In this document: piece after piece, positions 40,007 through 47,775 of the stretch
Numbering within the stretch: position 1 is the first letter of the stretch
Layout of the letters: every line of letters starts with the position of its first letter
Assembly: GCA_021801025.1 (NCBI GenBank)
Contig: JAJYYK010000006.1
Span: 111,026-175,025 of the forward strand
DNA: 64,000 nt
DNA from: Pseudomonadota bacterium
GTDB taxonomy: Bacteria > Pseudomonadota > Gammaproteobacteria > Burkholderiales > Sulfuriferulaceae
Reading direction: 5' to 3'
Notes under the pieces: model-generated
Seen by the model: only the letters and a program-made list of their open reading frames with translations
The model's database searches: none
What the model was told of the DNA's origin: nothing
Position numbers and translations under genes: made by a program

Positions 40007-41188
40007 ATGAATAAAATCCCCCCTCCTGACGAGCGCCGCGAAGTACTGCTCGCGCGCCGCAACAAAAAAATGGCACTTTCGCCTCATGCTTATATGCGTG
40101 GCAACACCACCCAGTATTACCAATGGCTACACAATCAGCATGGACACGCTTTGCCGCATGGACCTGCCGTTTGGATTTGCGGGGACTGCCACATTGGTAA
40201 CATTGGTCCATTAGCTGATTTGGATGGAAAAGTCGATGTGCAAATACGTGACTTCGATCAGACCGTTATTGGCAATCCTGCGCATGACCTCTTGCGACTC
40301 GCTTTGTCACTGGCCACCATTGCACGCAGCTCAAACTTGCCGGGCGTCGTGACCGCACAGATGCTTGAACATATGTTGGAGGGTTATGAACGGGCGCTCG
40401 AAACAGGCCATACCACCCTGCATAAACCCGACCTGGTCAAGGTCGTCATTCGCGGTGCAGTGAAACGCACATGGGAAACTTTGTCCAGAGAACGTCTTGC
40501 CAACAAACATCCGAAAATTCTGCAAGGGAGAAATTTTTGGCCCCTGTCAAAATCCGAGAAGAATTCGATCAGGCAATTATTTGAAACACGGGAAATACTG
40601 GATCTGGTCACCACATTGAAGTCGCGGGATGATGACGCGAAGATCAAGGTATTAGATGCCGCCTACTGGGTAAAAGGCTGTAGTTCACTGGGCTTGTTGC
40701 GTTATGCCGTGTTGTTAAGCGTGGGTGAAAACGACTACTGTCTCATTGATATGAAAGAGGCTGTCAATGCCGCGGCACCTCATTTCCAGCATGCACGCAT
40801 GCCGCACGATAATTCGCGGCGAGTGATTGAAGGCGCGCATCAAATATCTCCGGCTTTAGGCGAACGAATCATCGCGCAACGCTTTTTGGAACACGGTGTA
40901 TTTATTCGAGAGCTATTGCCCCAGGATCTTAAACTGGAGATTGATCAAATGAGCATCGAAGAAACCGTTCACATGGCGAGGTATCTGGCGTATGTTGTCG
41001 GTTGTGCGCATGCCAGACAAATGGATGATGAAACCCGTCACAGATGGCGTCGTGAACTGATGTCAAGCCGCAGCAAATCGCCCGCTGCTCCTGCATGGTT
41101 GTGGGAAAGTGTCGTGCAACTCATGGCCAGCCACGAGGCAGGCTATTTGGAGCATTGCCATAAATATGCGTTGCAGTTAGATAGCTAA
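40007..41188 (+). CDS. DUF2252 family protein
   Basis: 393 aa from ATG 40007; the frame is open from 39959 but the family pattern starts with PPPDERREVLLARRNKKMALSPHAYMRG. Kinase-like fold traits: VWICGDCHIGNIGPL followed by VQIRDFDQTVIGNPAHDLLRLALS, which resembles the catalytic HGDxHxxN and DFD motifs of aminoglycoside phosphotransferase-like enzymes. No substrate is established for DUF2252. An inverted repeat CAGCAAT-N9-ATTGCTG (39929-39951) lies upstream. Confidence 0.88.
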   Translation: MNKIPPPDERREVLLARRNKKMALSPHAYMRGNTTQYYQWLHNQHGHALPHGPAVWICGDCHIGNIGPLADLDGKVDVQIRDFDQTVIGNPAHDLLRLALSLATIARSSNLPGVVTAQMLEHMLEGYERALETGHTTLHKPDLVKVVIRGAVKRTWETLSRERLANKHPKILQGRNFWPLSKSEKNSIRQLFETREILDLVTTLKSRDDDAKIKVLDAAYWVKGCSSLGLLRYAVLLSVGENDYCLIDMKEAVNAAAPHFQHARMPHDNSRRVIEGAHQISPALGERIIAQRFLEHGVFIRELLPQDLKLEIDQMSIEETVHMARYLAYVVGCAHARQMDDETRHRWRRELMSSRSKSPAAPAWLWESVVQLMASHEAGYLEHCHKYALQLDS

Positions 41189-41290
41189 GCGCTGCTCAAT
41201 TCGGTTCGCCTGCATTTTTACTTGTTTCTGTGGATCGTGGACAGCTAAAAACCGGATACAGACGCTCATGGTTTTAACCCAAATAATCAA

Positions 41291-41324
41291 CCATTCCCGC
41301 GCATGCGGGAATGGCGGGTTTTCT
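41291..41324 (+). terminator. Terminator after the DUF2252 gene
   Basis: CCATTCCCGC-GCAT-GCGGGAATGG, a 10-bp perfect stem with a 4-base loop (41291-41314), followed by CGGGTTTTCTT. Located about 100 bases past the stop codon. Confidence 0.7.
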
Positions 41325-41362
41325 TCTGTTGGACAACCCGGGTTTAACAGAGCGTTTGATCA

Positions 41363-41400
41363 GCACGACAACCGGTGCTGAAAGCGTCCGGTTGTCGTGC
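41363..41400 (-). terminator. 13-bp hairpin after the BON gene
   Basis: GCACGACAACCGG (41363-41375) pairs perfectly with CCGGTTGTCGTGC (41388-41400), loop 12 bases. It lies 13 bases past the BON stop on the minus strand. No T run follows on that strand, so its terminator role is likely but unproven. Confidence 0.55.
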
Positions 41401-41413
41401 TTGATTTGCTTGA

Positions 41414-42043
41414 TTATGGTTTGGCAACGGTAAGACCGGAAATATCCACGCTTTTCACGCCATCCACTTTTTCAGCGATGTCCCGGACGTGATCAATGGC
41501 ATCCTGATTAGTGAGCGTGCCTTTCAAAACCACCACGCCATGCACTGTGTCTACGCTGACATCCATGCCTTTATCCAGACTGCTGGCGAGAATATCGGTT
41601 TTCACTTTCGTCGTGATCCAGCTGTCAGCCACAACACGCTCTGTCTTTTTCATAACTTTGTGCGCTTTGGCTGATGTTGCACTGCTTGAAGGTGTTGTCA
41701 GATTGTCGTCGATACTTTTGACTCCCTCGACAGATTTAACTGCCGCCTCTGCCACGGATTTTGCTTTTGAACTGCTTGCTGTGCCCTCAAGCGTGACGAC
41801 ACCATTGGTAGTGGTGACGTGGATGTCGGACTTCTTAAGGCTGGTTCTGTCCATTAACTCTGCCTTCACCTTCGTTGTGATGACTGCATCGTCGATGGTT
41901 GCGCCTATGCTGTCACTGTGCGCTTGAGGTGCGGTGCTGTCATCAGCATTGGCGGGAATTGTTGCAAGGCCGATTCCTAAAGTCAATCCGGTGGTGATGA
42001 GTGCGCGAATCAATGATGTTTTATAAAAAAATGGCTTGTTCAT
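41414..42043 (-). CDS. Periplasmic BON-domain protein (OsmY-like)
   Basis: 209 aa from ATG 42043 (GGAG 7 bases upstream); the open frame to 42070 lacks a site. Signal peptide with cleavage near ATIPANA-DD. Two BON domains: DAVITTKVKAELMDRTSLKKSDIHV with GVVTLEGTASS, and SWITTKVKTDILASSLDKGMDVSV with GVVVLKGTLTN. BON domains bind phospholipid surfaces; E. coli OsmY is an osmotically induced relative. Fits the stress theme of this cluster. Confidence 0.92.
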   Translation of the reverse strand: MNKPFFYKTSLIRALITTGLTLGIGLATIPANADDSTAPQAHSDSIGATIDDAVITTKVKAELMDRTSLKKSDIHVTTTNGVVTLEGTASSSKAKSVAEAAVKSVEGVKSIDDNLTTPSSSATSAKAHKVMKKTERVVADSWITTKVKTDILASSLDKGMDVSVDTVHGVVVLKGTLTNQDAIDHVRDIAEKVDGVKSVDISGLTVAKP

Positions 42044-42360
42044 GCTGGTTCTCCTATTTGTTGTAGACACAACTTGAGGTAAGAAAGCGAAGTGTCAAAT
42101 GCGTGGGCATTGCCATGATAAAGAATCAACGCATAGTACCGTTGAGTGAATAAGTGCTAAAAAGGCCACCAATGATGGCAGTGTCTTGGGCACATGACGT
42201 CATACATGATGACGTCACGCTGCAAGCATATCCGTTATGCCACGGCCTTGTCGGTTCTGTATCACACATAACGGAATATTGGTCGCAAGGCTGGAGTCTA
42301 AAAATGGCAGTTGTATACACTCACCCTGCCATGATTGACTTTGTGCAGGTTGATCAGCGT
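42044..42360. other. Intergenic region upstream of the BON gene
   Basis: 317 bases between two minus-strand genes. It holds a 23-base inverted repeat (42195-42217) of two TGACGTCA palindromes. The last 60 bases before ATG 42043 should carry the BON promoter, but no clear hexamers were found. No gene recognised. Confidence 0.5.
42195..42217. promoter_or_regulatory. Double TGACGTCA inverted repeat
   Basis: TGACGTCAT (42195-42203) and ATGACGTCA (42209-42217) are perfect inverted arms of 9 bases around the 5-base loop ACATG. Each arm contains the 8-base palindrome TGACGTCA, the centres being 15 bases apart. It could be a paired operator or a short hairpin that ends transcription of the yqjK-type gene. 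Confidence 0.5.
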
Positions 42361-42639
42361 TTATTTTTTAAATAATCTGCGTCCAAGCTGCCACCCAATC
42401 CAGGCGCGTTGTACCCATTTGCCTGAGTATTTCAAGCGGAAGGTGGCAAGCATCAAACCGGCAGTCACGAATATGGTTGGGTGACGCTTGAGGTAACGCA
42501 GTGTGGTGACCCCGCGATCTACCAGCAGCAACGGCGCGCGCAAGGGTTCAACATTTTGCGCCAGCACAATGCGCTGTGCTGCAACTTGCGTCAATAAATG
42601 TTTGCGTCGTTGTGCCAGATGAATTAATTTTTTATTCAT
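42361..42639 (-). CDS. yqjK: YqjK-like protein
   Basis: 92 aa: MNKKLIHLAQRRKHLLTQVAAQR is the family opening, then a hydrophobic stretch FVTAGLMLATFRL and a basic, aromatic end WIGWQLGRRLFKK. Third gene of the yqjD-yqjE-yqjK set; its start overlaps yqjE by 4 bases. Function unknown; partners tether ribosomes or localise at the membrane in E. coli. Confidence 0.82.
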   Translation of the reverse strand: MNKKLIHLAQRRKHLLTQVAAQRIVLAQNVEPLRAPLLLVDRGVTTLRYLKRHPTIFVTAGLMLATFRLKYSGKWVQRAWIGWQLGRRLFKK

Positions 42640-43025
42640 GGACGCAGTTGCTGCCGGTCTTTGGATAATTCATGCAGGCTGCTGGCGAATAGCCGGGGTT
42701 TGGTTTGTATTTTATGAAGCGCAAACCACCATGCCGCGATGCCTGCGGTCAGAAAAACACCGCTAAAACCGCTGAGCACCAAAATCCGGTGGTCATCCCA
42801 AAACGCGACCACAATCAGAATTGTCATCAGGATTACGCCCACGCCGAGACAAAATAACCCGATCAGCATCACAATCAACAGCAACGTCAGGCGTTCCCGT
42901 TCTTCTTCCATCTCTGTGGACAGTAAATCAAGCCGGGTGTGTGCGATGGCAACCAGACTTGCAGCGAGTCCTTTGAGCGAGTCAAATAGTCCTTTGCTTC
43001 CGGTTGGTGTTTGTTGAGCCATCAT
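42636..43025 (-). CDS. yqjE: YqjE/holin-like family membrane protein
   Basis: 129 aa. GLFDSLKGLAASLVAIAHTRLDLLSTEMEEER is the family signature, followed by two membrane segments (LLIVMLIGLFCLGVGVILMTI and the next) and a short soluble tail. Often annotated as phage holin family, without a phage context here. Middle gene of the yqjDEK set, 7 bases after yqjD. Confidence 0.88.
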   Translation of the reverse strand: MMAQQTPTGSKGLFDSLKGLAASLVAIAHTRLDLLSTEMEEERERLTLLLIVMLIGLFCLGVGVILMTILIVVAFWDDHRILVLSGFSGVFLTAGIAAWWFALHKIQTKPRLFASSLHELSKDRQQLRP

Positions 43026-43032
43026 TCAGCGC

Positions 43033-43368
43033 CTAGCGACGGCTGATCAGCAGTCCGACGAGTACGCCAAGCGCCGCGCTCACACCGATGGCTTGCCATG
43101 GATTTTCATGAACATAGGCATCCGTTGCCTCAACTGCAGCTTTGGTTCTGAGCACTAACGCCTCTTCGAGATCGCTTATTTTTGCTCTTGCCCGGGCGAT
43201 AGACTCTTCCGCCCTGCCGCGTGCCGTGACCAGTGCTTCGCCACCCTGGTTCGCGGTGACTTTAATCAGGGCTTCGGCATCCGCCATGACGGTCTTGAGA
43301 TCGCTAATCAGTTGCTCCTTTGACACGTCAGTAGAATCTGCTTCGTTGCGTACATTTTTTGCGTTCAT
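43033..43368 (-). CDS. yqjD: DUF883 family protein (YqjD/ElaB-like)
   Basis: 111 aa: a long amphipathic helix (LISDLKTVMADAEALIKVTANQG and on), then ENPWQAIGVSAALGVLVGLLISRR, the C-terminal membrane anchor with the diagnostic PWQAIG motif. E. coli YqjD and ElaB are stationary-phase membrane proteins that bind ribosomes. First gene of yqjDEK; a palindrome shared with csbD lies about 155 bases upstream. Confidence 0.92.
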   Translation of the reverse strand: MNAKNVRNEADSTDVSKEQLISDLKTVMADAEALIKVTANQGGEALVTARGRAEESIARARAKISDLEEALVLRTKAAVEATDAYVHENPWQAIGVSAALGVLVGLLISRR

Positions 43369-43492
43369 GGTTGTTTCCTCTATGCAGGGATGGATGAAGA
43401 AAATTTGGCTACTGGGTGCATATTCAATTCAGGCAGGTTCAATTCATTCCCGATGTTGACAATGTAAAGCCCATGCCGAAAATTGTACAGCA

Positions 43493-43535
43493 TTTATAGG
43501 CTTTAAACCTGTTGCTGGTCTGTACGTTGGCATAC
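43493..43535 (-). promoter_or_regulatory. Operator-promoter of yqjDEK (motif copy 2)
   Basis: On the minus strand GTATGCCAACGTAC (43535-43522) is an inverted repeat GTATG-N4-CGTAC, flanked by AAT before and AGAC after, as in copy 1. A -10-like TATAAA (43498-43493) follows at a spacing that again puts the palindrome centre near position -42. Confidence 0.55.
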
Positions 43536-43580
43536 ATTGTGGCATTCGGCACCTGGCCGCCTGCGCCCGTTATTGCCCTG

Positions 43581-44357
43581 TCAATTGCCCTTATTATCGT
43601 CATGTAAAACAGGAACTGAATTTCCAGGTCTGTGGAGCTGGGTATGATCAAGATGGTCATGGGGAAGTGGTATCTTCGCAAGAAGCCGATCAAACTCCCG
43701 TTTAACCACCGTATAGCATTCACATACTGTCTTTTCCAAACCTGTGCGGTCAATCAGCTTAATGTGCCCCCGGTTATAGTCAATCAGTCCAAACTGGTGT
43801 AAATGCCCTGCTGCCACCGTCACACCTTCGCGGCGCACACCCAGCATGTTGGCGATCAGTTCCTGTGTCATGCACAACGTGTCTGTGGTCAGACGGTCAA
43901 AGCTTAACAGCAGCCAGCGGCATGGTTGTTGTTCGATACCGTGGTGCCGGTTGCACACAGCAGTCTGTGTCATTTGCGTGATCAGTGCCTGGGTATAGAG
44001 CAGCAACAGGCATCGCATCGGACCTGAGTGGTCGAATTCCTGTTTTAACAATTGTGCAGGCAGGCGATAACCAAAGCCAGCGCTTTGTACGAGCGCCCGA
44101 CTGGGTGTCGTATCGCCACCCATAAATACCGAGATACCGACGATTCCTTCATTACCAACGACTGCGATTTCGGCCGACGAACCATTTTCCAGCACATAAA
44201 TGAGAGAAACGATCGACGTGGTGGGGAAATAGACGTGTTTCAAATGTCCGCCCGACTCGTAGAGCACTTTGCCAAGTGGCATCGAAACCAGTTCCAGATG
44301 TGGTGACAGGCGCTCGCAGTCGGCTTTGGGCAGCATGGCAAGCAATCGGTTTGGCAA
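43581..44357 (-). CDS. Crp/Fnr family transcription regulator 1 (start interrupted by C8 tract)
   Basis: 258 aa from TTG 44357; ATG 44336 gives 251 aa. An N-terminal cyclic-nucleotide-binding-type domain (HLELVSMPLGKVLYESGG ... AVVGNEGIVGISVFMGG) and a C-terminal helix-turn-helix (MTQELIANMLGVRREGVTV). No ribosome-binding site supports the TTG. An ATG at 44382 lies upstream but its frame is shifted by an 8-C run (44373-44366). With seven C the protein would begin MMIPPHNSLPNRLLAMLP, aligning with HNPTQNHLLAALP of the neighbour. Effector unknown; FNR-type cluster cysteines are not evident. The C-terminus has a His/Asp-rich tail. Confidence 0.85.
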   Translation of the reverse strand: MPNRLLAMLPKADCERLSPHLELVSMPLGKVLYESGGHLKHVYFPTTSIVSLIYVLENGSSAEIAVVGNEGIVGISVFMGGDTTPSRALVQSAGFGYRLPAQLLKQEFDHSGPMRCLLLLYTQALITQMTQTAVCNRHHGIEQQPCRWLLLSFDRLTTDTLCMTQELIANMLGVRREGVTVAAGHLHQFGLIDYNRGHIKLIDRTGLEKTVCECYTVVKREFDRLLAKIPLPHDHLDHTQLHRPGNSVPVLHDDNKGN

Positions 44358-44604
44358 TGAGTTGTGGGGGGGGTATCATCATAAGCAAGCTCGCTTTCGC
44401 AGTCAGAATGAAAAGATTGCATGAGGCTTGCAAAACGCATCTTCCTCACCCAATACGATTTTACAATGAAACGATTGCACAAATTATTTAAAAAACTTAC
44501 AAATATCGATCAACAAAACGCTGCACAAACCGGGAAAAAATACATCAAATTGATTATCGTACCCACCATAGGCCCGGAAATTCACCATAATAAACTGTTC
44601 GAGG

Positions 44605-45360
44605 TTAATGTGTTGAACTGGAAATGGGGTGACTCGGATTGGCTCGAGGAGTTTCCGAAAGCAACCGGTCAAATTCCTGTTTCACCACCGCGTAGCACTC
44701 ACATACTGCTTTTTCCAGTCCGGGGCGGTCGAGCATCTTGATGTGCCCACGATTATAGTCAATTAAACCCGCACGCTGTAAATTACCGGCTGCCACGGTA
44801 ACGCCCTCGCGACGCACCCCCAGCATGTTAGCAATCAATTCCTGTGTCATATTCAATGAGTCTGTGGGCAGGCGATCAAAGCTTAATAGCAGCCAGCGGC
44901 ACAGTTGTTGTTCGATGCTGTGGTGCCGGTTGCACACAGCAGTCTGTGTCATTTGCGTGATCAGTGCCTGCGTGTAGCGCAGTAACAGACGCAATACCGG
45001 GCCGAAGCGATTGAATTCCTCCTTTAATATCGCGGCCTTCAGGCGGTAACCGAAACCTTCGCTCTGCACCACAGCCCGGCTGGGTGTGGTTTCGCCCCCC
45101 ATGAACAGTGAAATGCCGAGTATGCCTTCATTACCGACCACCGCGATTTCGGCTGATGAACCATTTTCCAGGACATAAAGCAGAGACACAATAGAGGTGG
45201 TGGGGAAATAGACGTGTTTCAACTGTCCGCCTGACTCATAAAGCACTTCGCCCAGTGGCATCTCAACCAGTTCCAGGTGGGGAGCGAGGCGCTCAAATTC
45301 ATCCGTTGGCAACGCAGCAAGTAAATGGTTTTGCGTTGGGTTGTGGGATATTTGTGACAA
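44605..45360 (-). CDS. Crp/Fnr family transcription regulator 2
   Basis: 251 aa from ATG 45360 (MSQISHNPTQNHLLAALP). Same two-domain layout as the neighbour: sensor domain with MPLGEVLYESGGQLKHVYFPTTS, long dimer helix, and helix-turn-helix MTQELIANMLGVRREGVTVAAGN. The two proteins are about 75-80% alike by eye. DNA stretches such as 43941-43991 and 44920-44970 are identical over 51 bases, suggesting recent duplication or gene conversion. Shared cysteines (CNRHH, CRW, CECY) could be redox-active, but this is speculation. Confidence 0.9.
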   Translation of the reverse strand: MSQISHNPTQNHLLAALPTDEFERLAPHLELVEMPLGEVLYESGGQLKHVYFPTTSIVSLLYVLENGSSAEIAVVGNEGILGISLFMGGETTPSRAVVQSEGFGYRLKAAILKEEFNRFGPVLRLLLRYTQALITQMTQTAVCNRHHSIEQQLCRWLLLSFDRLPTDSLNMTQELIANMLGVRREGVTVAAGNLQRAGLIDYNRGHIKMLDRPGLEKAVCECYAVVKQEFDRLLSETPRANPSHPISSSTH

Positions 45361-45602
45361 AATAAGCTCCGAAATTGTTATTTGGATTACAAAATTAGCT
45401 GGATTTTGCAGAGAAAATTATCCGCTTTCAAAGGTGCTTATAATGAAAACTGGACAATGGTACGCGAGTAAGTTTCCACACGCAATCAGTTTTATCGCCA
45501 TAGTTGGCGTGCAAGGACGTTCAGCAGGCTTATAATGATAAATAGGTTATTAAGGTAGCTAAATAGACTGAAAGCCAGTGTTGCGCCAACTGGGTGCCTT
45601 GG
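45361..45602. other. Intergenic region upstream of regulator 2
   Basis: 242 bases between the AsmA stop and the regulator 2 start. A TATAAG with a GCGTAC half of the cluster palindrome 17 bases before it is present on the minus strand (about 45465-45440). The other half of the palindrome is not conserved. No gene recognised. Confidence 0.35.
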
Positions 45603-47603
45603 TCAGTGCCTGGTGGTGGGCGTAATTCGGGAGGGATTGCGAGTAGCTGGGTTATCTGGCCGCCACGCTTGTTCAATTAATTTGCCGCACTGACTATTTT
45701 CGCCAGGCCCTGCGTCGATCAGCGGAAGGATCGCCAGAAAAGGATTGATCGCCCCCAATGCAAGGGCACCTGCGCTACGTACGACCAGTTTTGTTTTGTC
45801 GAGCGTAATCTTTGGGTTACTGAAGGTCCCTCGAATATAAATGGGACTGCGCAATGCCAGAGGACTGATTATTTTGGTATGCGGTTGTAAATCCAGATGC
45901 AAGGTTTCTTGAGCCATATTAATATCACCGCTTCCCGTGATCGTGGTAATCCGGGTATCCAGAATCATGGTTTGGGTCTGCAGCACTCCGTTGTTGACAT
46001 CAAAGTCGGCGACCGCACAGTTCAGTTTAACCAGTTTGTCGCCAGTCAGTTCCAGTTCGAAGATCTCCCATAGGTGCAAAGCGATGGTTTCCAGCATTAA
46101 TTTGCTGATTTCTCCGCTATCGATGACAAGCACCACTTTCCCATTGGCGCTGGCAAGCATTTGATTGATGGCATTACCCTCCGCGCTCAGATCGAAATCC
46201 CCGTTAATTTGACCGACACTGCTGTGGGTTAACTTGATGGTGGGGAACAACTGGTTCAGAAAAACTTTCCGTACATGAACCTGTGCTTGGGCATGGATCG
46301 GATCGTTTTGACCATTGAGTGTAATCTTGCCTGCCAGGGTGCCGCCCGCAACACCAAAATTCAAAGGGTTGAGGGACAATATCGAGTCGTGCATTTGAAT
46401 GCGGGTCAACAGTTTTGTGATGGGCAAAGCCCGCGCGCGCTGTATGTTTTCTGCCTGGACAGTGACATCCGCATCGACGCTGTTCCAGCGCTGGATGCGG
46501 AAGGGTATTTTTGGAAGTACACCATGCTGATTCAATTTGGTGCCTGATTGAATGGGTGTTGCCGGTTGTTCTGAACCAGAAAAACCATGTGCTGAACTGC
46601 CGGATTTTTTCGTACCAATCAACGCACCCAAGTCAGCCAGATTCAACTGCTGAAAGTTGAAATCGCCCTGCAAAAATGGCCGCTGTTTACCGTGATCGAC
46701 TTGCAAATTGCCTGTCGCCTCACTTTTACCGATGTGCACGATAAATTTTTCGTAGCGCCATTGCTGGGCATGGTGTAAGAGATGTCCATGGGTCACATAC
46801 GCAGGGGTGCTCGGCAGGGCGATGCCGATCAGTGGGTAGAGTTGATCGAGGCTAGGACCGTTCAGGTTAAAACTCAAGTTGACTGCACTAATGCGGGGCA
46901 GGCTGGTGACTGTGCCGGTGGCATGCAGATGCGTGCGTGCGACGCTGACATCGATATCCAGTGGATAGGGTGTGGCTTCATCATCGAGTGCCAGTACAGA
47001 ACCGCCGCTGCCGCTGGCGATGAGCGGCAAGTTCATCCACTGCCCGGTTGCAGCAAACACAATGCTTGCCGGTGCATTATCCGATTGCCCATGACGGGTG
47101 TAAAGATGCGCCTGAATCTGGGTATGGTGTAATGGATCGAGATAACTGATTTGTCCATTATCCAGTAACAGGTTACCGATTTTTGCCTGGGAATTTTCGT
47201 CCTGCTGGTGACGATCAAGCAGCCAGTTCTTACGGCCATCCGGATTTTTCTCAAGAAATACTTGTGGTTGTTCTAACCTGACTGTAGGCAACCAGATGTG
47301 GCGTTCAAGAAGTTGCGACAGGCTGATGCTGCCGTCCAAACGTTTCAGCGTAAACATCAGGGGTTGTGATGCCCAGGCCGGATTGGCAAAAGTGACATCG
47401 GACACCTGAATTTGCGCAAGTGGCCAGCCAAGTTTTACGTGAATATTTCCTTTGATCGTCAAAGTGCGCCCGGTTTTTTCTGTGACCAAATGCTCAATGG
47501 GGTGGCGCAACCAATTCCAGTCAAAGAAAACCAGAACAGCAGCAATAATCATCAGGATCGCAGCCAAGGCAGACATTGACCATTTTAGTGAACGATGTGA
47601 CAT
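45603..47603 (-). CDS. AsmA family protein
   Basis: 666 aa. N-terminal membrane anchor (about residues 10-28), then the AsmA N domain (RTLTIKGNIHVKLGWPLAQIQVSDVTFANPAWA) and the C-terminal AsmA_2 region with LALRSPIYIRGTFSNPKITLDKTKL. AsmA-like proteins are long periplasmic beta-structures thought to carry phospholipids between membranes. A palindrome matching those of csbD and yqjD lies 62 bases before the start. Confidence 0.9.
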   Translation of the reverse strand: MSHRSLKWSMSALAAILMIIAAVLVFFDWNWLRHPIEHLVTEKTGRTLTIKGNIHVKLGWPLAQIQVSDVTFANPAWASQPLMFTLKRLDGSISLSQLLERHIWLPTVRLEQPQVFLEKNPDGRKNWLLDRHQQDENSQAKIGNLLLDNGQISYLDPLHHTQIQAHLYTRHGQSDNAPASIVFAATGQWMNLPLIASGSGGSVLALDDEATPYPLDIDVSVARTHLHATGTVTSLPRISAVNLSFNLNGPSLDQLYPLIGIALPSTPAYVTHGHLLHHAQQWRYEKFIVHIGKSEATGNLQVDHGKQRPFLQGDFNFQQLNLADLGALIGTKKSGSSAHGFSGSEQPATPIQSGTKLNQHGVLPKIPFRIQRWNSVDADVTVQAENIQRARALPITKLLTRIQMHDSILSLNPLNFGVAGGTLAGKITLNGQNDPIHAQAQVHVRKVFLNQLFPTIKLTHSSVGQINGDFDLSAEGNAINQMLASANGKVVLVIDSGEISKLMLETIALHLWEIFELELTGDKLVKLNCAVADFDVNNGVLQTQTMILDTRITTITGSGDINMAQETLHLDLQPHTKIISPLALRSPIYIRGTFSNPKITLDKTKLVVRSAGALALGAINPFLAILPLIDAGPGENSQCGKLIEQAWRPDNPATRNPSRITPTTRH

Positions 47604-47664
47604 TTTGAGTAAAGGGAAATTGAAAAATCTTGAACCATTTTTGCATTGGCAGGGCTGAAAGTCA

Positions 47665-47678
47665 GTACGCTGCCATAC
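47665..47678 (-). promoter_or_regulatory. Operator-like palindrome upstream of asmA (motif copy 3)
   Basis: On the minus strand GTATGGCAGCGTAC, an inverted repeat GTATG-N4-CGTAC, followed by TGAC where copies 1 and 2 have AGAC. Lies 62 bases before ATG 47603. A clear -10 is not visible at the expected distance, so its function is less certain than for copies 1 and 2. Confidence 0.45.
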
Positions 47679-47775
47679 ATAGGACGGTGATTTTATTGCG
47701 AACAGTCAAGCCCTGATTCCGCCGGGAATGCGGATTGGAATGGCCAATTGTTTGTTCACGTTGTCATGGCGACAG

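Noticed and set aside
42154..42375. 73-codon plus-strand open frame between BON and yqjK
   Set aside because: It runs antisense across the TGACGTCA repeat into yqjK, with no ribosome-binding site and no similarity recognised.
42636..43025. Phage holin as sign of a prophage
   Set aside because: The family label is misleading; the gene belongs to the chromosomal yqjD-yqjE-yqjK set and no phage genes are nearby.
44421..44741. 106-codon plus-strand open frame between the two regulators
   Set aside because: Its last third lies antisense to regulator 2 and it has no ribosome-binding site or family match; more likely shadow coding.
45440..45475. Fourth copy of the GTAYG-N4-CGTAC motif upstream of regulator 2
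   Set aside because: Only the GCGTAC half is present; the left half differs at most positions, so it was not counted.
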